Shown in pieces: positions 36,197 to 48,009 of a stretch of 52,617 nt of DNA. The position numbers were made by a program, and so were the translations under genes. A model generated the notes under the pieces. It was not told where the DNA came from. It saw only the letters and a list, made by a program, of their open reading frames with translations, and did no database searches. This DNA comes from Trichoplax adhaerens (Eukaryota > Placozoa > Uniplacotomia > Trichoplacea > Trichoplacidae). Position 1 is the stretch's first letter, and every line of letters begins with the position of its first letter. The stretch covers positions 5,926,042 through 5,978,658 of the forward strand of contig NW_002060948.1 in the NCBI RefSeq assembly GCF_000150275.1, in the 5' to 3' direction.

Positions 36197-39100
36197 CTAA
36201 TTATAATTGACAGAAGGCACTTGCGCTGGATTTCTGACGTATCCAGTTGCTGCTACAGCATCTTCTTGCAAAGGTACCTACAAGTTAATATAATCAATTC
36301 GAATATAGTTAGAAATAGATGACTAAATATGACTGAAAGAAAGTTAGCTATAAAATTGTTGATTTACCGGCATGGTTGAAAGGTTGGTGTATCTATTGTT
36401 TAACAATTTCCTTGGCACCTTGCAAAAGATAACCGCACCATGTATGCAATAGTAAAAGAAGAAAATGTAAACTGCAGTAGCCAAGGCAGTACCAGCATAA
36501 GCTATGGCTGTGACTGCTTGAGCAGCCTGACCAATACTTAGGCCATTTTGAAATTGATGGACGATTGTAGCAGTCATCCCAACCAATGATATGATCGTCA
36601 TGACCAGTCCACCAATAGAGGCAAGTGCACTGATGATAGAAAACACTAGGTGCGCTATAGCCTATTATTAAAAACATTATAGTATCGTTTTTGATTAAGT
36701 TATTGATAGTAAAATAGACGAATGCGAAAGGAATCATACATAGGTGTATAGTATTAATAAATGTTGACTAAAACTTGAAACAGTCGCATTTCTATTACAA
36801 ACTGTTGTTCATGTTATTTATTTTGTGACAGTATGGTACATTGAATTTATACCAAAAATTTAACAGTTTTGAATATTTAATCCAATTATCATATGTTAGA
36901 ATTATACTCAATCATTGGTATGAATGTAATAGTTATTACTACTGGAAAGTTAATGAAGTAAAGCTTTAAAGAGGAAAGTTAACTGAATTTAAATAAATGT
37001 ACATAAACAAAAGTTGAGAGGATAAATGGACTAAGTATTTTTCATAGATCTACGGTATACGATCAAACTTCAAAGTGAGAAATGTAACCTTTGCTATAAT
37101 TTTAACTCGTTCATTTATGTAAGATAGAGTAATCGATCTACTAAATAATTTATTTATCAGCAAATAAATGTAATTTACGTTGATTTAGCTAACAATTTAG
37201 TGCTATTTAATTTTATTAAGAAATTGACTAGTGCATAATGAAATACTTTCGTTGAGGATCTTACACTTCATGATGATGAAAAGGTGGCCAATTGAATAAT
37301 TTATTCACTACACAGATGACTGTATTTCAAATTGATTTCACTTTTTTTCTTTGGGTAATCATATTTCATTTATTTCGTAATCATTACTAGTATGTAGATA
37401 GAACATGAAATTTATATCTTACTATATTACTACTACCGATAGATCGTTTTAGACTTTACTATAAATAAAAGAACATTGAACTTTAGAAACAAGCAATCGA
37501 TTATTTAATGACAGTAAGAATTATATAAGGTGAAATTCATTTAATTTAAATTTATTCCGTGCACTTGCATAGCAAAATTTTACTGACAATAATATAAAGT
37601 ATTGTCCTAAAAGGGCAAAAATAGCTTTGCTCACCACTTCATGACGATATAGTCCTTTCCTGTATGCACAGATGCCCAAGATACTGGTGATTAATATCTA
37701 CATTATGTAAAGATTAACATGATAAAATTGAGTTCTATATGATAAACTATTTTATTTCCAGTTAAGATATTTTTCAAGTTTTATTTATATTATTAAGGCT
37801 AGTCAATTTTCACTAAGTTGTAGTGAATCAAGAACAAATTGACTCATGGAGGACTACTGAAGAAAAATGTAAGGACTCAAGTCAATCATAAACTCCCCGA
37901 TGTTGAAAGAATAAAAGCAGAAAACGCTTATAGAAATGAAAAATTTTTGACCACATTAACGAATAAATTGATCGTCGGGTTAGGAATATTTTAATACTAG
38001 CTATAGACCAACACGATGTCGAGAAATTATAAATTTATAACGAACATTTCAACAAATATATTGGCGAACATAACAGTTGATCTCTTGATACTGATCGGTA
38101 AGCCTTGGACTTGATCGCTTCCAACTCAGTAAAATATTTTAAAGAAAATCTTTTCTGGCATATGTAAAGTTAAGCCTATTGAATATAGAACTATATGATG
38201 AACGAATGAATGTCAACGAAGGTTGTTAAAATGCCAAAGAAAAAGTTCTCTCATGGTAAGATACAGATTAATATTTTATATAATTATATAATTATATAGT
38301 GATTTATCAGTCGCAAGTTGACTTTAATTCATACTGGAGCACTCGTTGTTTAAAGGCAACTTATATTTTCATATTTTAAAATGTTACAAGTAGCTGAAGC
38401 CCCTGGCTATAGAAGAAATAACTAATTTTGTATTGACTAGAAATTGAAAGCTTGGGATATCGTTCAACCATTACTTTATTTTATGTTTTAGCACTCGCTT
38501 TGTAAGGGTAATTTTACTTTACTTGTTTATTCATTTTGTACGTCCTAATAATTAAAATTTCAACTTGATGTAAAACAATAAAAGTTATTATTACAAAGAT
38601 TATTGATTTTAGCCGTCAAGAACTATTAATTCTTTTCGAAGTATAAAAGCGAACCGGATTATTCTTCATACAACATGTGAGTCAGTAATTATGACATTAG
38701 AGTGTGCGATAGATTTATATATTAAGAAAATAGTGAATATCTAAATGAGAAGTTTTATAACATCGCAGAAAGTATAGAGAGTGGCTGATTTAAGATCGAA
38801 TGAGTAGTTGAGTACTCGATAGATGAACTCTTTTGATGGGTGTCGTAATTGATATTAAAGAAGACAATACAGTAGAGGGATCCAATTAGCGCGGTAATTT
38901 TCCTAACATCAATCAAAGTCAAATTATTTTGTTGTTTTTAATACTCAAAAAAAACATTCTTTACAAACTCATCTTTTATCCTGTTTTGATCAATCAACCA
39001 AAAATCAATTACTGTAAAAGTGTCTTCAATAATTGAGTTTAGACCGAGGACCAAAAATGGAGTGATCTATGTCTATATTTCTGCATTTTACAATGCCTCT

Positions 39101-40451
39101 GTCGAGATACCAACAGTAACTTACTACCACGAGTCACAATTTAGTCTTGTGCACACCCATACTGATCTTCTCGATTATTTGTCCGTAGCTCCACTACACC
39201 TGAAGATCTAATGTATGTTGGTACTAAACTACTTTCTGTCGCACAAAAATATGACTGTTCTACAAGACTAGTTTAGTTTATTAGTAGAGTAGGCGAGTGC
39301 CATCCTGTGCACTATCAAACAACGAACTGAGGAACGAGCAATTAATTGCTCGTCCTATTATACATTGCTATAAACTTATGCTGCAAGCATAGCAATTTAC
39401 CATACGATATTTTACATAATTAATATACTGGCTCTAGTAATAATTCGACAAAGTACAATTAAAGCTTTGTCATCTAACAATTTAGATATTAATTAATAAA
39501 CCTATCTTCAATTAACAATTATTAAATGTAATCCATTAGCAAAGTAATATTAGAAGACCTAACCAATTAGCAAAATACGTAACCTAGCATCGTAACATTG
39601 CGTTTTCTGATGGAGCCAGTAGAATTTTGATGGTGAATCACTTATTGTATAGTAGTGACAGTGAAAAATTATCATGCCGGTTCGTATGATAGCAGAAATG
39701 GATAATAAGACACTAATACCCTACTACAATATTACAGATCAACTGTAAGGGAAGAACTTTCAAACAGAAATTCATTTGTCAGGCACATGTAAAACGGCAT
39801 TTTGAGAGACAGCACCAGTAGAAAATAAAATGGACTACGGCTTCATGTACGAGTATTACTAATTGCTAATTACAGTAACTGAAACATGGATGGAAAAGCA
39901 ACAAGTATTCATAGTTCTAATGCTTGTCGTTATTAGTGAGTTATCTGTAATAGCGATGGAAAAATAATTATATCGCAGTAAAATAACATCGTCAATAATG
40001 CAATCTTTCCGACTTGGTAGCGATCCTTGGCAATTTTTCAGTAACATCATATTTATACGGAGAACACAATTTATGAATATACCAATTTTACAGATGAAAG
40101 AAGCAAACATTTAAGAAATACGACAGTGTTCAAGATACACTATGGCAGCATTTTTATTGCTGTGATGTAATCATCTCAATATTGAGGCCTATATACTGAT
40201 TGCAGACAGTTACAATATCTTAAATGATAAAAATTCAACATACCGGTCCTGCTACCCAAAAAGCAATTAAAGTACACGATCATGCCTATACAAAATAAGG
40301 CGACATAAGGAATAAAGATTGCCAATATTCCAAGAGTAAGAATCACGGAAGAAAATACAAGAGCAGCAATCGATAAATTGCACACTACTATTAAAGAACG
40401 CGTTGGTGCTGTATTGGCATTATTCACCATACTTTGACCGTAGCCCGCCAT
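36197..40451 (-). CDS. MS4A-like four-pass membrane protein with first-exon frameshift
   Basis: Four minus-strand exons: 40451-40244 (from ATG), 37697-37635, 36661-36368 and 36277-36197 (stop TAG). The first exon is 208 bases, where the intact paralogue at 50694-50488 has 207. The extra base lies in a TTTTT run just before the donor and shifts the frame into exon 2, so the gene is either a young pseudogene or carries a sequence error. Membrane segments: one long in exon 1 (LSIAALVFSSVILTLGILAI), one over exons 1/2, and two in exon 3 (VFSIISALASIGGLVMTIIS; TAVYIFFFYYCIHGAVIFC). The C-terminal exon ends at VPSVNYN, 17 residues earlier than in the paralogue, because its tail has an early TAG. 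Membrane location is inferred from topology; the ligand is unknown. Confidence 0.65.
38350..40160. other. Intron expansion absent from the paralogue
   Basis: About 1.8 kb lies between exons 2 and 1 of the gene above, with no counterpart in the copy at 48-50.7 kb. At 39020-39211 a plus-strand frame contains EFRPRTKNGVIYVYI and has a base composition unlike the intron around it. The pattern recalls the F-R-T-R-x-x-N-G-x-x-Y motif of laminin G domains, but one short piece is not enough to call it. The rest holds nothing recognisable. Confidence 0.35.
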
Positions 40452-41548
40452 TTTATGTCGCAACCAAGGTTTTTCAACTATGTCAAGATGTAGCGAAAAT
40501 AGAAGTACTAAACGGCTATCAACGCAGCCTGTAATATATACCGTTACTAGAGCAATAAGTTCTGACTTGTTCGTAATACATTATAGAAATAAAACCGGAG
40601 TTCGAGCAAAAAAACACCTAGCAATCACTTTAACATTATCTGCCAATACAATAGCAATGGAATGCATGGAAAACAATTTTGCTATACAATACATAAGCTC
40701 TCAATTAGTAGTTGCTTTTAGCTCTGAATAATAATAGGAGTGTGTATTTAATATTCAATATGGAAATATTATTCAGCGATTGTCCGTTATGGAGGCTTAA
40801 ATAAACATAAGCATAATAGGCCAAATAGATGAGATGTTTTTAATCATTTCTACACTATCTTACGTCGTAGTTTATTCTAAGCAGAGCGTGACATCAATTC
40901 AATTTTATGAAATGTTTGTATTTAGTAATGAAACATTGACAATTATGCCAGATATCCTTGAACTAGCTGTCGTCAAAACCTGTAGGGAATATCATAATTG
41001 TGGCTGGCAACAAATATAGTGCAACTCATATTTGATAGTATTGCACAGTAACTCTATCTGATAGAGTTAGGGTTTTTAAGAAAAGATATTAACGTGATGC
41101 TAATATTAGATGATTTAATTAATCCCTATATTAGAAACGACTGATTACAAATAATAGCCAATTAACTGATTATGCTACAAGATTGAAGTAACTTGATTAA
41201 GAAAATGTCCAGCACCTTCCAGCGTTCGACATTAAATAGAAGTGCAGTTGTATTGTACTATAAGCACACTTCTATTTCATATCCAATTACAATTGTCCAG
41301 TAACGTATGTTAAAACTCTACATAAGTAGACTATATTTATAAATTTTTGACCGGCTTTTCATCAAGCAATTCGTTTTCACTTTATTATACGTATGGCCAA
41401 AATATAAACTAAATAGTTTGCTACTGTTCTTATCGAGTCATATTATATTCTTATTTATTATATTTCAAGTTTTATTATGGTATTTACAATTGTATTATTG
41501 ATACATTACTCTTTTAAGTCCACGCATAGATAGCTAAAGAGGCAGATA

Positions 41549-41856
41549 GCTGTACAAATCCTCCTAATTAATAACCATGGGTTAAATTCAACTGGTTGAA
41601 TCGAAATTCTGCATAATGGTACATGGGTCTATATGCAACAGTTACTTTGATCTTATAGATGCTAACGTAATCTGCCGACAATTAGGATTTTCACGTAATA
41701 TTAGATATGGCAATCGATATGGAATTGGAAGGGGACCAATTTGGCTTGCTAACCTGCGTTCTTCCAGTTACAAATCTTAGTTGCATGCTCCAATGACGGT
41801 CGGGAAGTTTCATTATTGAGGATATCGCCAAGATGTTGGTGTGACATGTTATAATA
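41549..41856 (+). pseudogene. SRCR pseudo-exon
   Basis: Closely related to the second SRCR exon at 17763-18092: LNSTG, ICRQLGFS, GNRYGIGRGPIWL and a phase-1 end before GTAAGT at 41857 all correspond. The frame is broken by TGA after LNSTG, by a frameshift in the WGSVC region (TGGGTCTATATGC) and by TAG after SSYKS. The exon cannot code for a full domain. Confidence 0.85.
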
Positions 41857-42789
41857 GTAAGTTATTCGTAGTAGGGCCAAAATTTGTTTTGTATGCGCAT
41901 TTAGTGTTGTATCTATCTTAAAACATACTTAAGTAACATATTTCAATGTTTGATATAGACTAAAACTCAAATCATTAATCCAAACATACAGTTTATATTC
42001 GTATTGTAACGAAGTCTTCGGATAGAAAGTAATTATCTTACAACATATGAGTTTTTGTAGTCTGACTAAGTTATAATAGAACTGCAAGAGTAGACAAATT
42101 ATACAGATCTAGAGATATAAGAATTAATTAAGAGAAATAACGAAGCCGCTTATATACTCTACTTGTTAACATCACGAAGTTAATAAACAATATTGCTTAT
42201 TAATTATCGAAGAGGCTTTAGCACGAAAGTAGAACGCTATGATTACTATAACTTTCTGCAAAATCGAGATCAACATATTTATCTCAGAAAAACGTAATAC
42301 ATTCTTGCCATTATTATCTATGCTAGGCCACATTGCCATGTTATTTTCACACTAAATTTGATACTTTTACAACTATGTTAACAGTACTATAAATATCACG
42401 TAAACGTCTAGCTTACGTAGGTTACATGTATAAAGGTATGGCCCACCGGCGCACCTTCAGTACCAAAATGCGAGGCTAGCAGAGCCTAATATTAAGCAGC
42501 TTCTCTACACGTATTTACCATCATTTACGCTAATTATTTTATTGATTTATTAGCCATACGATTTATATCAGCGGAACATGCTGTTAATAATTATAATGTG
42601 AACTACTAGTATTAATTATATTATTTGGCCATGTAATGTTAGAACATACACGTAATTGTCCTTTATTTGGAAATCACTCTATCACAATAATTTCCATACA
42701 AATATGAAGAAGATATTTTGTTAACTTTTTCTTGAATTTTGGCTTTATGATAACTACGGTACTTGATCATATGAAATGGTACCGGAAGT

Positions 42790-42847
42790 ACTCATACATA
42801 CCATTGTAAATGCAGTTGTGGGTATTATGGAAATCGTTGTCAATATC
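42790..42847 (+). pseudogene. Degenerate EGF exon remnant
   Basis: The 3' half of an EGF module (HCKCSCGYYGNRCQY) ends at a phase-1 donor GTATGT, like the EGF exon at 16044-16154. Upstream the frame meets TGA at the place where the NNGTC motif should be, and the first cysteines are gone. It is a relic of the same exon family. Confidence 0.65.
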
Positions 42848-43422
42848 GTATGTATTCCCATATTTTTAATTTGCAATATTCTTACCATCTAAAAACATCC
42901 TAATTTATAAGCGTGAGAGCAATATCGAAGAATTGGTGTGAGATCCAGCAAAAAAATCCAGCAGCGACAGTACAGCCACTTTTGGCAGTAAATCAACAGT
43001 TTTAAAAGCGTGAAACGATGGATATTCTGAAGTAGTCTAGCTTAAGTTATGAAATTAGCATGTATTATTAATACTCACAGCTTTTTATTCTTAATCTCAA
43101 TAAGCATTTTTCCAATACTAAAGTAGAATTAAGCAACTTTTAAAAATTAATATTTACCGCTATAAATGAACTTACAGTATAAGTAATGTGACTTGTTGCG
43201 AAACATTTTAATATTGAGTTTATTACGAATAATGTGAAGCAGTAATGGTCCCTTGCATTCTAATCTTCTAATTCTATACTTTCCTACTGCAATAAGAAAC
43301 TGTAAGATGTTAGAATTCTGGATCGGTATAATCATAATAAAATGAAATAGTTCCACATAAGGTCATTAATCCAACAAACATTAAAATATCACATATGATG
43401 GTCTGTACAGTTTGAATCCTAT

Positions 43423-44871
43423 TGTAGTAAAAGGACTAAAAGTAGAGTCCTTTGTAGTTTTTAGTATGTAATTAGTATTATTTTACTATAGAAAATACCT
43501 AGAAAGTGATAGTGTCTTTAAGTTTTACCCTGCCAAATCATCATGTCGCCATCTTTTCTTCTTCATTATTTTACAAGGTATTATATAGATTACTATAGAA
43601 GTAGCCCAATAGAGCAAATGCCTAATCTAAAGAAAGGGCGTTTCATCGTCTATTCAAATTGTAAAGAAATTTGACTTAGTAGCAAAACCCTATCCTTAGA
43701 GAAAGGGGATTTATAACATGACGATAAAGTACTGTAATGTAGTCTATACTCGTACAGTTACAGTACAATCTGACGCTAAAACATCAACTGTCAATACTCG
43801 CGAATACTAAGCGATACTAATGTCAGAAAAGTAGTCGTAGTAGTCATATAAATTTTTTTGATAAGCGATTACTGTGATCTTCATAAAAACCGAATTTTTC
43901 CGGATTTGTGTCCGATATAGTTTTCGGATTCTGGGACTGGTCGGGTTTGTGTCCGATATAATTTTCCTGTTTTGGAACCGGTCGGGTTTATTTTTAATTT
44001 ATGTCTGAATTATAATTTTCTGTTTTAATTTTTGGATTTTTGTTCATGAAAAATATCGTAAGAGTTGATTTTTGAGATTTGAACTTTTTGTTATGAATTT
44101 GAAACTTTGGAATTTTATGACGTGACTTGAAGTCACATTAGGAGATTTAGTGAGGAAAATAGAAAATAAGATGGAAATTGGCAGAGGTTGTGTTGATTGT
44201 TAGGTAGTTAGAATGCTGTTTTTATGACTAAATCTTGATATTTAAAGGTTGATTTTTAGACTTTTATAGTGTATTAATGATAGAAATTATGTTAGAAATG
44301 AAGTTTGATGTATTTTTATAGTTAGCTTGTTACTTTTATAGTGTTTTGTAAGGGAATCGTAGGGTAAATTGTGTCTGAACTTTGAATGATTTTTGTTTTC
44401 TTAAATGGTGCAAAGTAGTTTTCTAAAGCGGATCTTAAGAGCGATTGGTTAGCAAATGTTTAGTTTTAAATACCTCTGACGGCTCTACGAAGCCTATAAA
44501 TGATAGTGCAATTAGAAAATTTAGAGAGAGAGTAGAAGAAGATTTTATTTGAAGAACTTGTTGAATTTAAAAGGCCTTCGGGGTCGAATTGTCGTAAGTT
44601 AAAACGTTCTTCTTTTTGAAAGGTTATTTGGTCGTTGACAGTTTTTAAGTCTGTCATTTATTTTAATAATACTTAAAGCTAAGTATTTGTAAGGTTGTTC
44701 GGTTTATACTTCTCTCCATTTTTGTTTTGAAATAAATTGTTGTTCGGTTATTTCCCCAAATTTTATTTGGTGTGAAAGTATTAGCGTTAAGTCGACCGGA
44801 GTGCAACGAAAGTAGAATCAAAGTTTGTTAAAGTTTCGTAGCTTGATCTCTACACTTTTCATTTCATTACA
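43423..44871 (+). mobile_element. Non-autonomous DNA transposon, copy B (1.45 kb)
   Basis: The element begins TGTAGTAAAAGGACTAAAAG and ends CATTTCATTACA, with CTAT on both sides (43419-43422 and 44872-44875) as a likely 4-base target duplication. It aligns over its full length with copy A. Its inner part has an extra CGGATTTGTGTCCGATATA-type repeat block near 43900-44000. The minus strand carries the MTDLKTVNDQITFQKEERF frame (44657-44466) that is also present in copy C. It has no transposase. Confidence 0.8.
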
Positions 44872-45182
44872 CTATGGAGATTGCTGTCAATATTGTACTT
44901 ACTCACATTGTTTTTGCAAATATTTTAATATTCTGATTCCAGTAAGAAGAATACGCGTATAACTAGAAGTTTATGTTTATAATGACTCATACGAATGAAG
45001 CATATGTAAATTACAGTTTTAATATAATGCTCCTAATAATGCACTATGTTAAATGAATAAAATTTGATTAAATTGTAACCCATAAGCTTCTATTAAGAAG
45101 TTATTTTATATCGTTTGTCATATAATGATACTATGCAAATGACTTTAATATTACATTCATTTCGCTCTCAAAATTGTATTAG

Positions 45183-45293
45183 ATGATTATTGTTTACCGA
45201 ATCCTTACTATCATAATCAGACCTGTGCTAACGTCAATGAAAGATCCTATTGGGACTGTTTGCAAGATTATTATGCTGGTTTCTGCCGAGAAA
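45183..45293 (+). pseudogene. EGF-like exon with lost cysteines
   Basis: A phase 1-1 exon of 111 bases, the same length as the EGF exon at 16044. It starts DDYCLPNPY and ends YYAGFC before GTTAGT. The frame is open, but only four of six EGF cysteines remain; the partners expected at the second and fifth positions are Tyr and Leu. It is either a diverging module or a decaying one. The surrounding pseudo-exons favour decay. Confidence 0.6.
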
Positions 45294-45390
45294 GTTAGTG
45301 TAAAATAGCTTGCTTAACTACGAAGATATTTCCTGACTTTGTTTTTATTCAATATTTCTCTTTATGCTATGGAATATTTCATAATTACAG

Positions 45391-45486
45391 CAAAACAGCA
45401 TGTGAAACTGTGCATGTACAGTATTCGTTCGTTAGCCAGAGATGATACACTTAATTATTCTTGTTTCATGAAATGTGCTCATATTG
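45391..45486 (+). other. Candidate phase 1-1 exon, cysteine-containing
   Basis: An acceptor (AATTACAG) and a strong donor (G|GTAAGT) bound 96 bases that are open in the phase shared by the nearby extracellular exons. The product contains three cysteines (KLCMYS, YSCFMKCAH). No domain family is recognised. It may belong with the EGF-like exon just upstream as the remains of one receptor gene. Confidence 0.45.
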
Positions 45487-45630
45487 GTAAGTGCAGGAAC
45501 TAAAAATATATTTTCTTTATATCTATCTAGCTGCCACGAAACCGCGTAATGTTATTTATTTAACAAATTAATTGTTTATTCTCTCCACAAAGGAAAGTAA
45601 ATTTATTATGCTGCGATTTTTAGGTCATAT

Positions 45631-46490
45631 TTAGGCCCCAGTCATTCTGGAGTTAGTTCCTTGAGCCGAATTCAGATCCAGATCACTTGAATGGAAGAAC
45701 TCTGTAAGGATACGTTGGAGACGATCGAAATCTGTTTTTATGATATCGTCATCACGATCTTGATTTCCTTTACGCGAATAAATCGTACATGCATAGATCG
45801 ATTCTTGTGAACTATTTCGAAACATTGCCATTGAAATACGATTCCTTGCATTAGTACGTACAGACAAAATAATGAAATATTTATTCAGGTTTGAAGTTTC
45901 TATACGTAATTTATAGCATTTTGTTCGTTTCTTCAATAACAAAGCATTTTTAAGGTCAGTAGTTGGCAAGATTCTGTTCGTGTTTTATTCTTCATAATTT
46001 GAAAAAAATTGTAATTCTTAATTGATGAGCTAGGAGAGAATTGACAAACTCTCTCTCATTGTTGCGCTTTCGAGGTCATCTTGATTATTCATCATGCTTA
46101 TTTAGATTCATTCATTTATACTGTCTCTATAATTTTCTCGTCTCAATACAGATGTAACTAGCATGGCTTGAATGGAATCTGTTATCCATGTTTCACAAGT
46201 GCCGGAGTACTTGGTTGTAAATGAATGGATTTCCTTGAATTGAAGTAAATAAACCCCAATTTTCCCCCTTTCAACGCTGTGATTGATTCTTTTATTTTAC
46301 TAAATAAATTTTTGCACTGCTGATCATTGTAGAGGTCGAATACTTGAGCGGGATAAGCATGATCTATTTTATCACGAAAATGTTTACTGTTCAATCGGGA
46401 TAATATTTTATCTCTTCAAGAATCCATTTCGACCTGATTTAATCTTGACAGAGTTTACGAGTTCATTCTTATAGGCCCTACCCCTTCTTT
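45631..46490 (-). pseudogene. Copy 3 of the ATPase-TOPRIM N-terminal part, with extra upstream sequence
   Basis: Minus strand 45969-45631 encodes KCYKLRIETSNLNKYFIIL and IYACTIYSRKGNQDRDDDII, matching the main gene's RLHIENLNLSKHFIIM and IYVYAIHSREGDQGRDEDII. Where the main gene has TGA at 32239-32237, this copy has CGA (Arg). Homology stops near HSSDLD, then TAA. Further upstream, 46487-46184 is a separate open stretch (SKHFRDKIDHAYPAQVFDLY) not present in the other copies, possibly a lost 5' part of the family. No ATPase part follows, so the copy is truncated. Confidence 0.7.
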
Positions 46491-46499
46491 ATTATTAAT

Positions 46500-48009
46500 A
46501 ATTCCAACTGAAATTACCTCATATAGACTTCAACATATTAAAACGTAAAAGTAGTTAATTAGATTGAACATAATGATGGATGACTATCGAAACTAAGTGG
46601 CCTGCCTACTCGTTCAATTGTTCGATAATAACGAGATAATAGGCTTCAAGACATCAATCAACTAATTTAGTGAAAATGTAAAAATTAAACACAGTTTACT
46701 TGTTAATGTTTCTCTGGCGTAATTAAGCAGAATTTTTGTTGTCATATCATGTTATAATTATAGGAGTACAGTAGCTATGTAACAGAAAATTAATTAATTA
46801 TTAACCGTGTGTCGGAGTATAGAGGCTAGATTGCTGAGTTTCTAAATTGTATCAATAAATAAAGCTGTGCGATAATTGGTGTAATGCTAGCGCGGCATCA
46901 AGAACTAATATACAAATTTCACTGAATAAAGTGCAAGATAACTACCAGCACTTACGAAAATAAAAGTAAATCACCAGCGAAGCATAACTAGCTGATAGTC
47001 AGTTAGTGATTACAGTTAGAAAGAGATTCTATAAGATAGGGGCGTTTTCTCGTTCATGCCTATAATTTAGAATATCTCGTGTTGATCTCAGTATCCTTGA
47101 AAATTGGAAAATTTTATAAATTGTACCGATTTAGTCCTTGCAAATCCCATGTAAAACTTACCAGGGATAGCTTAATGCAGGTTATACGTGATTTATTTAT
47201 GATCCGATATAGTGTTCTTAGCGGAACAAGCTATTAAAGATACAGTATATGCATCAACTTCTTGCCGTTTAGTATTGAATATGACGGCGTAGAGATACCT
47301 TACAAGGTACTTAAACTATCAGATTGTCTGAGATAGTTGCTGTGAATATTTATAACCAGTTTAGCAGGCTTAGATTAACTAGTCATTTTACTTTATTCAC
47401 TACCATATAACACTTGATGCAATTAAATACTACGAATATAGCGGTATACGCGAACCCTTTATGAATTCCTGATAGTCCAGAACGCGCGGTCAGTATATCA
47501 CAACTTAGCTGCTGTTAACGCTCGACATTCGCAATAGATCATCAATGACAATAAGGATAATTTATTGAGACGGAATGTCATTTACTTGAGTATTTTGATT
47601 ATAGATATCGCATAACTTAAAATCTAATTGGCAGAGTTTTTGAAGCAAAGACATAATTTGCTTGTCACCTTTATTATTTGCATTGGCAATACGATTATCA
47701 TAAGAATCATAGTAAGGTTAACATTCCCGATTTAGAACACAATTTATTTCACTATTACCTAACCCGAAATCCAAATACTAAGTAAAAGTCAGTATTATGA
47801 AAGAAATTACTAGAATGAATTACTTCAAGGTTTCAATGTACCATTACTGTATATCTTCTTGAGCAAAATGGACTTGTCTTATATATATAATCTGCACGCA
47901 TACACCACCAATAATTGCATATCTAAACTGCTGAGTAGTATATCTCTTGATATAAGAGTCACAATGTATCAATTGGACAGACCACTACGCTTTTTTATTT
48001 CAGCAAAGT
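46500..48009. other. Non-coding block of segmental copy 2
   Basis: No gene seen. The sequence aligns with 34100-36196 apart from the indels noted above. A TATATATATA run lies near 47880. Confidence 0.45.

Larger units (their letters stand above)
34075..41340. repeat. Segmental duplication, copy 1
   Basis: The order of landmarks is the same as in 46415-52100: a non-coding block, MS4A-like exons 4, 3, 2 and 1 on the minus strand, then a diverged single relative of the 253-bp tandem unit near 40930-41110. Compared with copy 2 it has about 650 extra bases at 35100-35757 and about 1.8 kb extra in the intron at 38350-40150. Identity is patchy but the exons align closely. The N-terminal ATPase gene fragments just before both copies suggest the duplicated segment began near 33.3 and 45.6 kb. 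Confidence 0.8.

Noticed and set aside
40480-41019. Plus-strand frames of 83 and 61 codons
   Set aside because: The first lies upstream of and antisense to the MS4A-like first exon; the second overlaps the old relative of the 253-bp repeat. Neither has splice or motif support.
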